Origin: Paenibacillus silvae
GTDB lineage: Bacteria; Bacillota; Bacilli; Paenibacillales; Paenibacillaceae
NCBI RefSeq assembly: GCF_014639235.1
Contig: NZ_BMFU01000006.1
Span: 186,001-250,000 of the forward strand
Direction of reading: 5' to 3'
Length of the DNA stretch: 64,000 nucleotides
The translations under genes and the position numbers were made by a program. A model generated the notes under the pieces. It saw nothing but the letters and a program-made list of their open reading frames with translations. It was not told the origin of the DNA and ran no database searches. Of this stretch, positions 52,369-60,939 are shown piece by piece (position 1 is the stretch's first letter; every line of letters starts with the position of its first letter).

Positions 52369-52928
52369 ACGAGTGCATTCACCCTCTGTGGTTTTTTCGT
52401 AAAACATACCCATGGCATTTGAATTCCTTCACGCAGCACTTTGTACGTCACCAGCCCATAATGATCTGCACAGAGCTGGTTCGTGAGCGCAATGGAGGTT
52501 TCTGTATTCAGCATCACCTTCCTGCAAGCCTCAGGGTTCGAGGATACCGGGATGTTCTCTCTATAGTTGATATCAAGTTCAGATAATAAGTATGTAGTCG
52601 CCGGATGATGAAAAATGGTATCAATCTGCTCTGGACATATGGCATGAAAGCCCGACAGCACCAAAGCAGGAATTTTCTCTACAAAGCTCTCGGACACCAC
52701 CAGATCGGAATCCATAATGAAGCTGTTCAGCTTGGGATACGCTCCAGGGACCAGCAGACAGGAAATCTCACCTGACTTCAGGCCTTCTGCAGCTGCTTCG
52801 AACTCGGGGTATGGTTTAATCATATCAGAATTATCCATTTTTTTCGCAATATGCATGCTGCAGGTCAGAAATCCTTCATCGTCACCCAATGTGCCCAGTA
52901 TGGCATATTTGTCTCTGGTTATCTCCAT
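52365..52928 (-). CDS. BacA-like protein (prephenate dehydratase/decarboxylase-related)
   Basis: The 187-residue protein aligns by eye along most of its length with BacA, the prephenate decarboxylase of bacilysin synthesis: ILGTLGDDEGFLTCSMHIAK for the first loop, ISCLLVPGAYPKLNSFIMDS for the second, FHHPATTYLLSELDI and SSNPEACRKVMLNTETSIAL followed by TNQLCADHYGL. The prephenate dehydratase-type fold binds prephenate or similar acids; the Thr and Arg residues that distinguish dehydratases are not all evident, so activity is open. It is divergent from an ATP-grasp ligase gene 204 bases away and coupled to DUF2000. Confidence 0.72.
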   Translation of the reverse strand: MEITRDKYAILGTLGDDEGFLTCSMHIAKKMDNSDMIKPYPEFEAAAEGLKSGEISCLLVPGAYPKLNSFIMDSDLVVSESFVEKIPALVLSGFHAICPEQIDTIFHHPATTYLLSELDINYRENIPVSSNPEACRKVMLNTETSIALTNQLCADHYGLVTYKVLREGIQMPWVCFTKKPQRVNALV

Positions 52929-53057
52929 TTTATTCTATTTCCTCCCATCCATTTTCCAATTCGGTACGATATTATACCAAAAAATTCCTGCTGTCAATTA
53001 ACACTTTAACGTAACAAAAATATGTATTCTTGTGCATATATTTTTACAAAAAATGTA

Positions 53058-53085
53058 TTGTATATGGAAAATAATGAGCTATAAT
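53058..53085 (+). promoter_or_regulatory. Promoter of the ATP-grasp and MFS operon
   Basis: TTGTAT (53058-53063), a 16-bp spacer and TATAAT (53080-53085) lie 47 bases before the start codon. The surrounding 200 bases are very AT-rich and shared with the divergent BacA-like gene. Confidence 0.55.
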
Positions 53086-53132
53086 GTTATGAAATCCATT
53101 TTTCATTTTCAAATTCAATCCGGGGAGGACTT

Positions 53133-54374
53133 ATGAGAACGATTGTATACATATCTGATTTCAGGCTTCCATCTGGTTTAAACTTCGTGAAACCCTTACT
53201 CAAGTTTACAGACTGCTACAAAATTCTCATTATTGAACGGCATCAATTACATCATCCCGAGCGGCTCGAACCTTATTTTGACGAAATTAGATACGTCGAT
53301 TATCTCGAATCCGTGGGCGCCATCCGGGAGCATATCCTGCAAATCCTGCAATCGCACTCCATCGTTGCTTTGTTAACGCCGGGGGAGAATGCCATAGAGA
53401 TTGGCGGACAGCTCCGTTCCGAGTTCGGCATTCCGGGGATGCAGCGCAATCAGGCCGAGGCAGTCCGCAACAAATGGATTATGAAGCAAATGCTGCATCA
53501 ACGCGGAATTCGCACGTCCAGAACAGCCATTGCGCTCCAGCAGCAGGACTATCTTCGTTTCTCCGCTACATATGGGTTTCCTATCATTGTGAAGCCGCTC
53601 AGCGGGTACGGAAGCATCAATACGTTTAAATTGTCCAGCATGGAAGAATTGTTACATTATCTGCAACATACAAGAAAAGAGCAGCAGCGAGATCTGCTGG
53701 AAGAGTTCATTCAGGGTACAGAATTCCATTGTGACTCCATTGTGTGCCAGGGAGAAGTGGTTTTTGCTTCCGTTTCCCAGTACCTCTTCAACTGTCTGGA
53801 CATTGCGACGCAGCAGAAGCCTCCAGCCAGCATTGCATTCCCCAAAGGGGCAGAAACCGATGTGATCCTCCGTATCCAGGACGTCAATAGACAAGTCATT
53901 AGCGCGCTTGGTATCAATCAATCTGTAACCCATGCCGAGTTGTTCGTCACACCGGAAGGAGAAGTGGTCTTCGGAGAGATCGGGGCAAGAATCGGGGGTT
54001 CGCATGTCATGCCGCCTTGTATCAAGAACACCCACGGTGTAGATCTTTTTGAAGCGGTTACGGACCTGGAGCTTGGCACGTATACATTCACCCAGCAGGA
54101 AACCAGCAACAAATTTACGGGTATGATCTGCTTCCCCTCACGCGCAGGGGTAATCCAGCATATCTCCGGGAGAGAAGATTATCAGGATGTACCGGGCATC
54201 ATTGACTTTCAAGTGTCCTATGAAGTCGGGCAGCACGCAGGGGATGTCACCGATACGATGACTCGCTCGGGATTTGCCATTGTGGAAGGAGATTCGTTCG
54301 AGGAATTACGCCAGACGCTGGTGGATATGTATGATCGGTTCGTCATTGAGGTCGCCGTTCCCGAGAACGTATAA
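53133..54374 (+). CDS. ATP-grasp ligase, amino-acid ligase type (BacD-like)
   Basis: The 413-residue protein has the ATP-grasp layout: an N-terminal Rossmann-like part (IVYISDFRLPSGLNFVKPLL), a pre-ATP segment (AEAVRNKWIMKQMLHQRGIR, about 108-127), the lysine strand FPIIVKPLSGYGSINTFKLS (about 149-168), the hinge LLEEFIQGTEFHCDSIVCQG and the metal-binding VVFGEIGARIGGSHV (about 272-286). It forms a peptide or amide bond from ATP, a carboxylate and an amine. Its nearest characterised relatives by eye are dipeptide ligases such as BacD. It is followed by an MFS pump gene, as in the bacilysin cluster. Confidence 0.85.
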   Translation: MRTIVYISDFRLPSGLNFVKPLLKFTDCYKILIIERHQLHHPERLEPYFDEIRYVDYLESVGAIREHILQILQSHSIVALLTPGENAIEIGGQLRSEFGIPGMQRNQAEAVRNKWIMKQMLHQRGIRTSRTAIALQQQDYLRFSATYGFPIIVKPLSGYGSINTFKLSSMEELLHYLQHTRKEQQRDLLEEFIQGTEFHCDSIVCQGEVVFASVSQYLFNCLDIATQQKPPASIAFPKGAETDVILRIQDVNRQVISALGINQSVTHAELFVTPEGEVVFGEIGARIGGSHVMPPCIKNTHGVDLFEAVTDLELGTYTFTQQETSNKFTGMICFPSRAGVIQHISGREDYQDVPGIIDFQVSYEVGQHAGDVTDTMTRSGFAIVEGDSFEELRQTLVDMYDRFVIEVAVPENV

Positions 54375-54459
54375 CATAACGGACAGATACGGGGAGCGAC
54401 CCTCTCTTATCGTTTGTTTGTTTATGGAATCGGGGTTTTGTTGAGGAGGAATGAAACGA

Positions 54460-55758
54460 TTGTCTTTATTCAAAACATACGCGGGACTCAGCCGCGACAT
54501 CTATTATCTCTGCCTGGCACGAACCATTAACAGCATGGGAGATTTTATCTTCTCTCTCATTACCTTGGTGCTTACTCTGCAGATGGGTATGAGTGTGGTC
54601 AGTGCGGGCATCTTTGTATCCATGGCAGCTTTGATCAGCGGTCCCGGTGTACTGCTTGGCGGGTATTTAAGTGATCTGATGGGCAAAAAGACGATTATTA
54701 TCTCCGGGCAAGTGCTCTCGGCCCTCATCATCATTAGCTGCTCCTTCTACTCAGGTACGATAACCATCGGTTATCTTCTGATTGCAGTGATGTTCTTCAT
54801 CAGCATTACACGTCCTGCATATAACGCTTTAATTATTCAGCTGTGCCCTGAAGAGAAGCAGCGAAAATCAGCCTTTTCCCTGATGTATCTGGGAGCCAAT
54901 CTGGGGATTGCGCTCGGGCCGCTTATTGCCGGTTTTTTTATCAAAGATTACGTGCATATCGTCTTTCTGAGCATTGGCACCGTATTTCTGATCTCCACCT
55001 TCATGATCTGGAAGAAGGTTCATGTTGGTGCGGGTGACCCAGCAGCGCAGACGGCAGCTGAGAATCGGGTACATCATACACAGCAGCCTCAACAGCAGCA
55101 AGAATTCAAGTCCTTGCCTTCACCGTTGTTCCCTATGCTGCTGAAAAATCCGCTTGTCGTATTTTTTATCGTGGTGTCATTTCTTAATTACTTTATCTAT
55201 ATGCAGTATTCGTTCAGCCTGCCGCTGCAGATGAATCAGACCTTTGGCGAGCATGGTGCAGCTTATTATGGCTCTGTGATGACCATCAACGCAATCAGTG
55301 TTATCCTTCTCACCACGCTGGTGCTGTCCGCTACGCGCAGCTTCACCGCTCTGAACTCTATCGCGGCGGGCGCTCTCTTCTATGGAATCGGCTTTGGTAC
55401 GCTCTACCTGCTAGGGGATTGGCCACATTTCGCGATCGTCGTGGTATCTACGGTGCTGTGGACGATTGGAGAAATTTTGGTGCAGACCAATATCAATCTG
55501 TATATCGCTTCACGTGTACCGGATACCCACCAGGGGAGATTTAACGGATTTCTCTTATTCGTAGGTTGTCTGGGTTACACGCTTAGCCCCTATCTGACGG
55601 GTCTTTTCATACGAAGTCTCGATATGGAGAGTGTATGGATCATTATTCTGGGCATCAGCCTGTTCTATGCACTGTGTATGGTGCTTCTCTGGTATATGGA
55701 TAAAAACGCTGCGAACAAACGTGGAATGCAATCATCTGAATTATCGAAAAGTGTATGA
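54460..55758 (+). CDS. MFS transporter, probable product exporter (BacE-like position)
   Basis: The TTG at 54460 is preferred, since GAGGAGG lies ten bases upstream; the ATG at 54451 is too close. The 432-residue product has 12 transmembrane helices: GDFIFSLITLVLTLQMG, an A motif GGYLSDLMGKKTIIISGQVL and a hydrophilic Gln-rich central loop (about 190-225, HTQQPQQQQE). It lies 85 bases after the ATP-grasp gene in the same operon and could export the ligase product and give self-protection, as BacE does. No substrate is evident in the sequence. Confidence 0.88.
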   Translation: MSLFKTYAGLSRDIYYLCLARTINSMGDFIFSLITLVLTLQMGMSVVSAGIFVSMAALISGPGVLLGGYLSDLMGKKTIIISGQVLSALIIISCSFYSGTITIGYLLIAVMFFISITRPAYNALIIQLCPEEKQRKSAFSLMYLGANLGIALGPLIAGFFIKDYVHIVFLSIGTVFLISTFMIWKKVHVGAGDPAAQTAAENRVHHTQQPQQQQEFKSLPSPLFPMLLKNPLVVFFIVVSFLNYFIYMQYSFSLPLQMNQTFGEHGAAYYGSVMTINAISVILLTTLVLSATRSFTALNSIAAGALFYGIGFGTLYLLGDWPHFAIVVVSTVLWTIGEILVQTNINLYIASRVPDTHQGRFNGFLLFVGCLGYTLSPYLTGLFIRSLDMESVWIIILGISLFYALCMVLLWYMDKNAANKRGMQSSELSKSV

Positions 55759-55775
55759 ATTTCGTATACACAAAA

Positions 55776-55811
55776 GGCACCCGAAAAAAGTTTTTTTCGG
55801 GTGTCTCTTTC
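55776..55811. terminator. Terminator between the MFS and leucine dehydrogenase genes
   Basis: GGCACCCGAAAAAA pairs with TTTTTTCGGGTGTC around a short loop, with T-rich sequence following in both directions. It serves convergent genes. Confidence 0.8.
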
Positions 55812-55860
55812 GCTTAACCAAACGGTCAGGATTGTCCCTTGATGCCTAGGTGAACCAGAC

Positions 55861-56967
55861 CTATTTGCGCAGTCTGCGTGCACTTAGTGCGTGATGACCA
55901 TTTTGTAAAAAAGTGCTGCGCGTGTTCTTCATCATCTCGATCCGCTGCTCCGCAAGCCGATCCGCAGCAATGTAGGTCGCGATGCCCTCGGTACGGGAGC
56001 TTTCGAATATTTTCTCCAGCGTGTTGTAAATCTCACCGATCTTCGCCCAAGCTCGCTCCGCGTGATATCCGTTCAATTCATCGGCAATGTTGATCACACC
56101 GCCGGCATTAATGACATAATCCGGTGCGTACACGATGCCTCGCTGATACAGCTCATCTCCATGCCGCGGCTCAAGCAGCTGATTGTTCGCACAGCCCGCC
56201 ACAACTTTGGCCTTGAGTGTCTTGAGCGTAGCATCATTAATCGTGCCGCCGAGCGCACATGGTGCATAGATATCACATTCCACACTTGTAATGTCTGCCG
56301 GATCAACGGCCTTGGCGCTGAAACGTTCCACTGCCAGCTTCACCGACTCCTGATGAATATCCGTGACGATCAGCTGCGCACCTTCCTCATGCAGATATTT
56401 ACACAGATGCATCGCTACGTTGCCCACACCTTGCACGGCAATCGTTTTGCCCTCCAGCAGGTCGGTGCCAAATGCTTCCTTCGCAGCTGCCTTGATACCG
56501 CGATACACACCATAGGCGGTAGCCGGAGATGGGTTGCCTGATGAACCATAGCTTGCTGAGATGCCTGTCACATAATCTGTCTCCTGATAGATCAGATTCA
56601 TGTCCTCTTCTGTCGTTCCCACATCCTCGGCGGTGATGTAACGGCCGTTTAACCCTTGAATGTAGCGACCGAAGGCGCGGAACATCGCTTCATTTTTGTC
56701 CTTACGCGGATCTCCGATGATTACCGTCTTGCCGCCGCCCAGATTCAGGCCGGATACTGCATTTTTATATGTCATGCCCCGAGCCAAACGCAGTGCATCT
56801 TCAATGGCTGCTTCCTCTGAAGCGTATGTCCACATCCGTGTACCCCCCAGCGCAGGTCCAAGGGTTGTATCGTGTATGGCAATAATGGCCTTCAAGCCTG
56901 AATTCCGATCCTGGCAGAGTACCATTTCCTCATAATCGTATTGCTCCATTGCTTCAAACCAACTCAT
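55861..56967 (-). CDS. bcd: Leucine (branched-chain amino acid) dehydrogenase
   Basis: The 368-residue enzyme is very close to B. subtilis Bcd/YqiT by eye: MVLCQDRNSGLKAIIAIHDT, LGPALGGTRMWTYASEEAAI, the catalytic lysine region GLNLGGGKTVIIGDPRKDKN, GRYITAEDVGTTEEDM, the NAD-binding GKTIAVQGVGNVAMHLCKYL and APDYVINAGGVINIADELNG. It reversibly deaminates leucine, isoleucine and valine with NAD to supply precursors for branched fatty acids. It faces the ATP-grasp operon but is convergent to it, so co-function is not implied. Confidence 0.96.
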   Translation of the reverse strand: MSWFEAMEQYDYEEMVLCQDRNSGLKAIIAIHDTTLGPALGGTRMWTYASEEAAIEDALRLARGMTYKNAVSGLNLGGGKTVIIGDPRKDKNEAMFRAFGRYIQGLNGRYITAEDVGTTEEDMNLIYQETDYVTGISASYGSSGNPSPATAYGVYRGIKAAAKEAFGTDLLEGKTIAVQGVGNVAMHLCKYLHEEGAQLIVTDIHQESVKLAVERFSAKAVDPADITSVECDIYAPCALGGTINDATLKTLKAKVVAGCANNQLLEPRHGDELYQRGIVYAPDYVINAGGVINIADELNGYHAERAWAKIGEIYNTLEKIFESSRTEGIATYIAADRLAEQRIEMMKNTRSTFLQNGHHALSARRLRK

Positions 56968-57105
56968 GTGATAACCGTCTCCTCTAAACCATTTTTGCGA
57001 TAAATCGCGGACTTCCTATGAACGCTCCACTCTCTATTGTACCCATATCCACCCAGTTTGTGCAAAATGACATTACTATGTTCGCTTCAATGAAACTCAC
57101 CATAG

Positions 57106-57150
57106 CAAAAAGAGGCCCCTCCTGTCACTCCGTGACCGGACTGAGCCTCC
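57106..57150 (-). terminator. Terminator after cdaS
   Basis: A two-part stem (GAGGC/GCCTC outside, GTCAC/GTGAC inside) is followed on the minus strand by TTTTTG. It lies 71 bases beyond the cdaS stop. Confidence 0.65.
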
Positions 57151-57220
57151 TCCCAGCATTTGATGATATCTCGCTCAACTGCGCTCAACTCAACTCTGGC
57201 CAATTTGGCCCAACCACAGG

Positions 57221-57856
57221 TTAAGGCAATGTTTCGACCACATTAATGGGATGTAACGCCCCATCCACCGCAAAAGAAGCCTGTCCCGTTTCCTCCGACA
57301 CCACCAGCACCACCGCGTCCGTCAGTTCGGTTAATCCGAGTGCCGCCCGGTGCCTTGTACCCAGCTTTCGTTCATGCGCGTCAGCCTGGGATACAGGCAG
57401 CACATTGCCGGCCGATACGATCTGATTGCCTCGAATGAGCACGGCCCCGTCATGTAATGGCGCGCCGGGAATAAAGAGCGACTCCAGCAAGGCATGAGTT
57501 ACTTTGGCATCCACGGCTACACCCGAATGAATCATGGTATCCAATGGAACCTCCCGTTCAATGACAATAAGCGCTCCATATTTTCGGTCTGACAGATGCT
57601 GCACACTGGATGTCAGCTCGGCAAATTTCTCCGTAAACGGAGACAGGTAACAATCGAGATAAAATGAAGAAGCCAGCACTTCAATGTGCTTGATCTCGGC
57701 TCGGATCTCTGCGAACTGTGCCAGCAAACAGACACTGTCATTGTCAAAACGGGATAACGTCAGATTCATTCGTTCTGCTACACGATGCAGGTCTGCCTTC
57801 AGCTTCTGCCGCATCACGGAACTGTCACAGTCTGCTCGTCCTGTAAGCTGATTCAT
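57221..57856 (-). CDS. cdaS: Sporulation-type diadenylate cyclase (CdaS)
   Basis: The ATG at 57856 (GGGAGGCGG upstream) gives 211 residues, the usual CdaS length; a longer frame to 57901 is not credible. Residues 1-70 form the two-helix YojJ regulatory domain (LTLSRFDNDSVCLLAQFAEI). The C-terminal DAC domain has IPGAPLHDGAVLIRGNQI, with the DGA motif, and KLGTRHRAALGLTELTDAVV, with RHR, so it should convert two ATP to c-di-AMP. CdaS works in spores and affects germination. It is monocistronic. Confidence 0.95.
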   Translation of the reverse strand: MNQLTGRADCDSSVMRQKLKADLHRVAERMNLTLSRFDNDSVCLLAQFAEIRAEIKHIEVLASSFYLDCYLSPFTEKFAELTSSVQHLSDRKYGALIVIEREVPLDTMIHSGVAVDAKVTHALLESLFIPGAPLHDGAVLIRGNQIVSAGNVLPVSQADAHERKLGTRHRAALGLTELTDAVVLVVSEETGQASFAVDGALHPINVVETLP

Positions 57857-58096
57857 CTTGTGCCGCCTCCCTCTTCTGATGAACTTTGTCTCTACATGCA
57901 CTCCACCACGCTCGGATGAGCTTGCCCGTACTCTCGAATTCCATGATTAGTATCCATACCTTCCCCGCAAAAGCAAGAATTTATGCAAAGCTGCACCGTG
58001 ATGTTCCGCATGAAAAAGAGAGTCCAGATAACCCAGTGATTAATACTGAAATCATAGTTATAATGCTTTCCGTTCCTCGAAAATGTGATGAAAAAA

Positions 58097-58132
58097 GCCA
58101 AAAAACCGGACGACTTCCCCCGGCTTTCTGGC
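58097..58132 (-). terminator. Terminator after the DUF6359-type gene
   Basis: On the minus strand GCCAGAAAGCCGG folds back on CCGGTTTTTTGGC, and further T-rich sequence follows. The stem is short. The rest of the 57857-58247 gap holds no visible gene. Confidence 0.55.
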
Positions 58133-58247
58133 AACACTTTTTTAAATATAAACACCTTATTCGAATTTAATCTAATCTGGACTACAACAGCTTGTACATG
58201 CATGTTGCGATTTGTCTATTTTCAACTGGATTCATCGAGCTACTTTT

Positions 58248-59813
58248 TTATTGCGCTTTACCATACGAGCCTGCTTTAAATGTCGTTGGATCATACCACT
58301 TGTACCCTGCTGCCGGAGCGGCCCAAGGCTCAAGCTGCGGTTCGGTGGAGTTTGCCGGTGTCTCCATGGGGAGCAAGCTTGTCGCTGTATCCAGTGTCAA
58401 TCCTGATACTTGGGATAGGCTTGTATAGCTCTCTTTAACCGCCAGCCATTTCACGGTGTTTACAAGGAAGGTTGCATCATTCACTTCTTTGAAACCGTCA
58501 TAAGTTTTCTTCGTTGCTCCAGTCTCTTCACGCAAATACTTTGGCGTTGCGTCCTCCACGGGTGAGGAATCACCGATAAATGCAGCTTTGCCTGCGCCTA
58601 CCTTGGCAATCGCCGCATAAGCCCCTTCAGCTCGTCCGCCGCCATTATATACTCCTTGATCCACGGCGTTATTCCATTTGGACACACCGCTTGGCACGTA
58701 CACTAATCCTTTCGCCTTGTTCGGGTCCATGATTGCAATCGTTGATCCGGCATGCATCGCTACAGCTTGTACACCTGTCGTAATGCCAAAAGATTGGGAT
58801 GGTGCTACGATATCCGTTGCATTGACATCTCCCAAAGCGTTATAGCGGAAACGGACTCCAAAGTTTGTCCCGAGCCAGTCCGAGCTGATCACACCCTGCA
58901 TGGCTGGTGATTCGGCCTCGGCAGAGGACATGCCTTTTGCTGGATTCTGGTAAGCCCCGCGGCGATATCCGTTGAACACTTCAGAGGAATCCCAGCGATT
59001 TTTGTTACGGTCGGCGTTGTAGTGATCCGAGATGAAGAAAATGCTTCCGCCGTTCTGCACATATTGCAGAAGCGCAGCCTGCTCTGTCGCTTTGAATGGC
59101 ACGTTGGCTTCGCCAATGACAAACACGTCATAGTCTTTCAATTTATTATAGGTGTACGCTTGCTCACCAAATGTATACGGGATGCTGCGTTCCAGCTGAT
59201 CCACGGTAAAGCCTGCGTTTCGCAAACCATTTGCAAAGTCTGAAAAGGCCCCGTCAATAATCCAGTCCGCTGCACCTGCGGTTTGGGCGTGAGTGTTATC
59301 AAACAGCACTTTTTTGCCTGTGCCATCCGGCAGGGTTGTGCCCGGGTTCGGCTCCGGATCAGGATTGGTTGTTCCTGAAGACAGGGTGATGGATGTTGGG
59401 TTTTTGACCCCGGCATAGCTGTTGTAAGCGCCAAGTGTTCCGGTCACGGTAATTTTTTTGCCTACCAGACTCGGGTTCGAGGCCAGTCCGTATTGCGCGC
59501 GGAACGCAGAGGATACCTGCACATCCAGCAGCTTGGCGTTCGAGCGCTCGGAAGCGGAATCCGCAATCAGCACATTAAAATCATTGGCATACGGAGAGGT
59601 GAATTTGGCTGTAAGCGACCCGGTTGCATGTCCCACCACATAACCTTCGACAGTTGCCGTGCCTCCGCCGCTCTGAGCAGCAATGGCCTGTGATACGGTA
59701 AGTGGTGCTGCCGCCTGAACCGGAGCCTGAATACCCGGAGCCAGTAACGTTGTTGCCATAAGGATAAAAACCAGAAATGCCCCCATCCAATGCTGCCTAA
59801 ATGCCTTTTTCAT
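58248..59813 (-). CDS. Secreted protein with DUF6359 OB-fold and a DUF4350-like domain
   Basis: The 521-residue product has a signal peptide (cleavage near VQAAAP). Residues 38-145 form a DUF6359-type OB-fold as found in secreted nucleases (TVSQAIAAQSGGGTATVEGY, VVGHATGSLTAKFTSPYAND, LVGKKITVTGTLGAY). After a Pro/Thr linker (about 148-162) a Rossmann-like domain follows: KVLFDNTHAQTAGAADWIID, LKDYDVFVIGEANVPF, YVQNGGSIFFISDHYNADRN and GKAAFIGDSSPVEDAT, resembling DUF4350/GATase-like domains. No nuclease motif is seen, so its role is open. GGAGGAG precedes the ATG. Confidence 0.8.
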   Translation of the reverse strand: MKKAFRQHWMGAFLVFILMATTLLAPGIQAPVQAAAPLTVSQAIAAQSGGGTATVEGYVVGHATGSLTAKFTSPYANDFNVLIADSASERSNAKLLDVQVSSAFRAQYGLASNPSLVGKKITVTGTLGAYNSYAGVKNPTSITLSSGTTNPDPEPNPGTTLPDGTGKKVLFDNTHAQTAGAADWIIDGAFSDFANGLRNAGFTVDQLERSIPYTFGEQAYTYNKLKDYDVFVIGEANVPFKATEQAALLQYVQNGGSIFFISDHYNADRNKNRWDSSEVFNGYRRGAYQNPAKGMSSAEAESPAMQGVISSDWLGTNFGVRFRYNALGDVNATDIVAPSQSFGITTGVQAVAMHAGSTIAIMDPNKAKGLVYVPSGVSKWNNAVDQGVYNGGGRAEGAYAAIAKVGAGKAAFIGDSSPVEDATPKYLREETGATKKTYDGFKEVNDATFLVNTVKWLAVKESYTSLSQVSGLTLDTATSLLPMETPANSTEPQLEPWAAPAAGYKWYDPTTFKAGSYGKAQ

Positions 59814-60147
59814 ATACCCATTCTCCTCCTCCGTATCATTTGATGCCTGTACATGATGTGATGTGTCTAGTTTGACTTGGTGATTATTTGGACTTAGCGT
59901 CCGTTTGTTGACGTGTTACTTCATCGACCTGCTACGTTCCGGCATTCAATGGATCAAGCCTGTGCTTGTCCCTTTTTTAATTTAATGCTTCACATGATGA
60001 ATTCCTCTATGTTTATGTAAAATTTTTGAAAAAAAGTTTGAGTCCGCTCTCCTTCGTCGATACTGACTATACTGTCATCGGAGTGGATTGTGTAAAATCT
60101 GTAGTTCAACGATTGGAACAACCTCTCATTTCAAAGGAGAATGCCAT
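59814..60147. other. Divergent intergenic region
   Basis: No gene is visible in 334 bases between the secreted-protein gene (minus) and a small membrane-protein gene (plus). CAAAGGAG at 60132-60139 is the ribosome-binding site of the latter. I could not define a convincing promoter. Confidence 0.4.
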
Positions 60148-60438
60148 ATGAAACTGTTTTTTCTGTTACTTCTGATTATCGTTCCACTGGTCATGTCCTA
60201 TATTGCACTTCGATACAAGCCTGCAGCCCGGCTGTTCCATCTGCTTGCCATTCTATGCTTCTACAGTGCAGCCACTGTACTCGCCAGCGACGTATATGCA
60301 ACAAATGCTCATATGACCACATTCACAACGGAGATTCACCACTTTTTGCTGAACGGCTGGTTTCTAGTCCCGGCTGCTTACCTGGGTGTATATATTCCAT
60401 ACGTGCTGTGGATGAGTCTTTTTAACGAAAAAAGTTGA
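60148..60438 (+). CDS. Small membrane protein, 96 residues
   Basis: The ATG at 60148 has AAGGAG eight bases upstream; the frame is open from 60088 without one. The product has three hydrophobic helices (FFLLLLIIVPLVMSYIAL, FHLLAILCFYSAATVLA, LNGWFLVPAAYLGVYIP) and a short basic segment. The family was not recognised. It is the nearest gene upstream of the Fur-box region, but lies on the other side of it. Confidence 0.75.
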   Translation: MKLFFLLLLIIVPLVMSYIALRYKPAARLFHLLAILCFYSAATVLASDVYATNAHMTTFTTEIHHFLLNGWFLVPAAYLGVYIPYVLWMSLFNEKS

Positions 60439-60500
60439 ATTCGGAGGCAGTTAGGCATTGCATTTTACCAACGTTCGATGCATAATAAACAATACATATG

Positions 60501-60520
60501 TGATAATGATTATCATTATT
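60501..60520. promoter_or_regulatory. Fur box candidate
   Basis: TGATAATGATTATCATTATT matches the 19-bp Fur consensus GATAATGATAATCATTATC closely, and its centre is a perfect palindrome. It ends five bases before the -35 of the promoter at 60525-60553. Confidence 0.7.
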
Positions 60521-60524
60521 GAGC

Positions 60525-60553
60525 TTGTTTATCGTTACATTGTCAGTTCTAAT
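60525..60553 (+). promoter_or_regulatory. Promoter of the 51-residue protein gene
   Basis: TTGTTT (60525-60530), a 17-bp spacer and TCTAAT (60548-60553) lie just downstream of the Fur box and 50 bases before the start codon. Confidence 0.5.
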
Positions 60554-60602
60554 GACCGCGATCATGCTTACGACTTTATAGATAAAGGGGAACGAACATC
60601 GA

Positions 60603-60758
60603 ATGAATACAACTCTGCAAAAGGCTAATCTGCAGCTCGACGATTATTTGGATCTTCTGAACCTGGCAACCAATCTGGGTGATACCAGATGGCAAAAGGA
60701 GATCATTCGCAAGCTTTCCTACACATATCCTGCAGCAACGTGCAAACAACCACAATAA
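60603..60758 (+). CDS. Small iron-regulated protein candidate, 51 residues
   Basis: An ATG at 60603 opens a 51-codon frame: QKANLQLDDYLDLLNLATNL, GDTRWQKEIIRKLSYTYP, ending CKQPQ. AAAGGGG lies 12 bases upstream. The protein is a soluble, mostly helical, amphipathic peptide with no signal peptide. A Fur box and promoter precede it and a terminator follows (60822-60864), so the transcription unit is self-contained. The family was not recognised. Such small Fur-controlled proteins often act in iron sparing (FbpA/B/C in Bacillus), but no similarity is claimed. Confidence 0.65.
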   Translation: MNTTLQKANLQLDDYLDLLNLATNLGDTRWQKEIIRKLSYTYPAATCKQPQ

Positions 60759-60821
60759 ACATACCGCTGCGCAGAGATTGGTAAGCGCACTCCAATATAA
60801 GGCTTAACCTTAATCTGGATA

Positions 60822-60864
60822 CCCATGAGGAATTCACTCTTTGAATTCTATCATGGGCTTTTTT
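60822..60864 (+). terminator. Rho-independent terminator
   Basis: CCCATGA (60822-60828) pairs with TCATGGG (60851-60857), with inner GAATTC copies pairing, followed by TTTTTT. Confidence 0.8.
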
Positions 60865-60939
60865 GCGTGGATCGGGTGCGATAAAATAGAATAAAAGTGA
60901 AGAACAAGGACCAATATTGAGCTAAAGGAGCGTGTAAAA

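Noticed and set aside
55861..56967. Leucine dehydrogenase as part of the BacA/ATP-grasp cluster
   Set aside because: It is convergent, separated by a terminator and is a housekeeping branched-chain enzyme by sequence.
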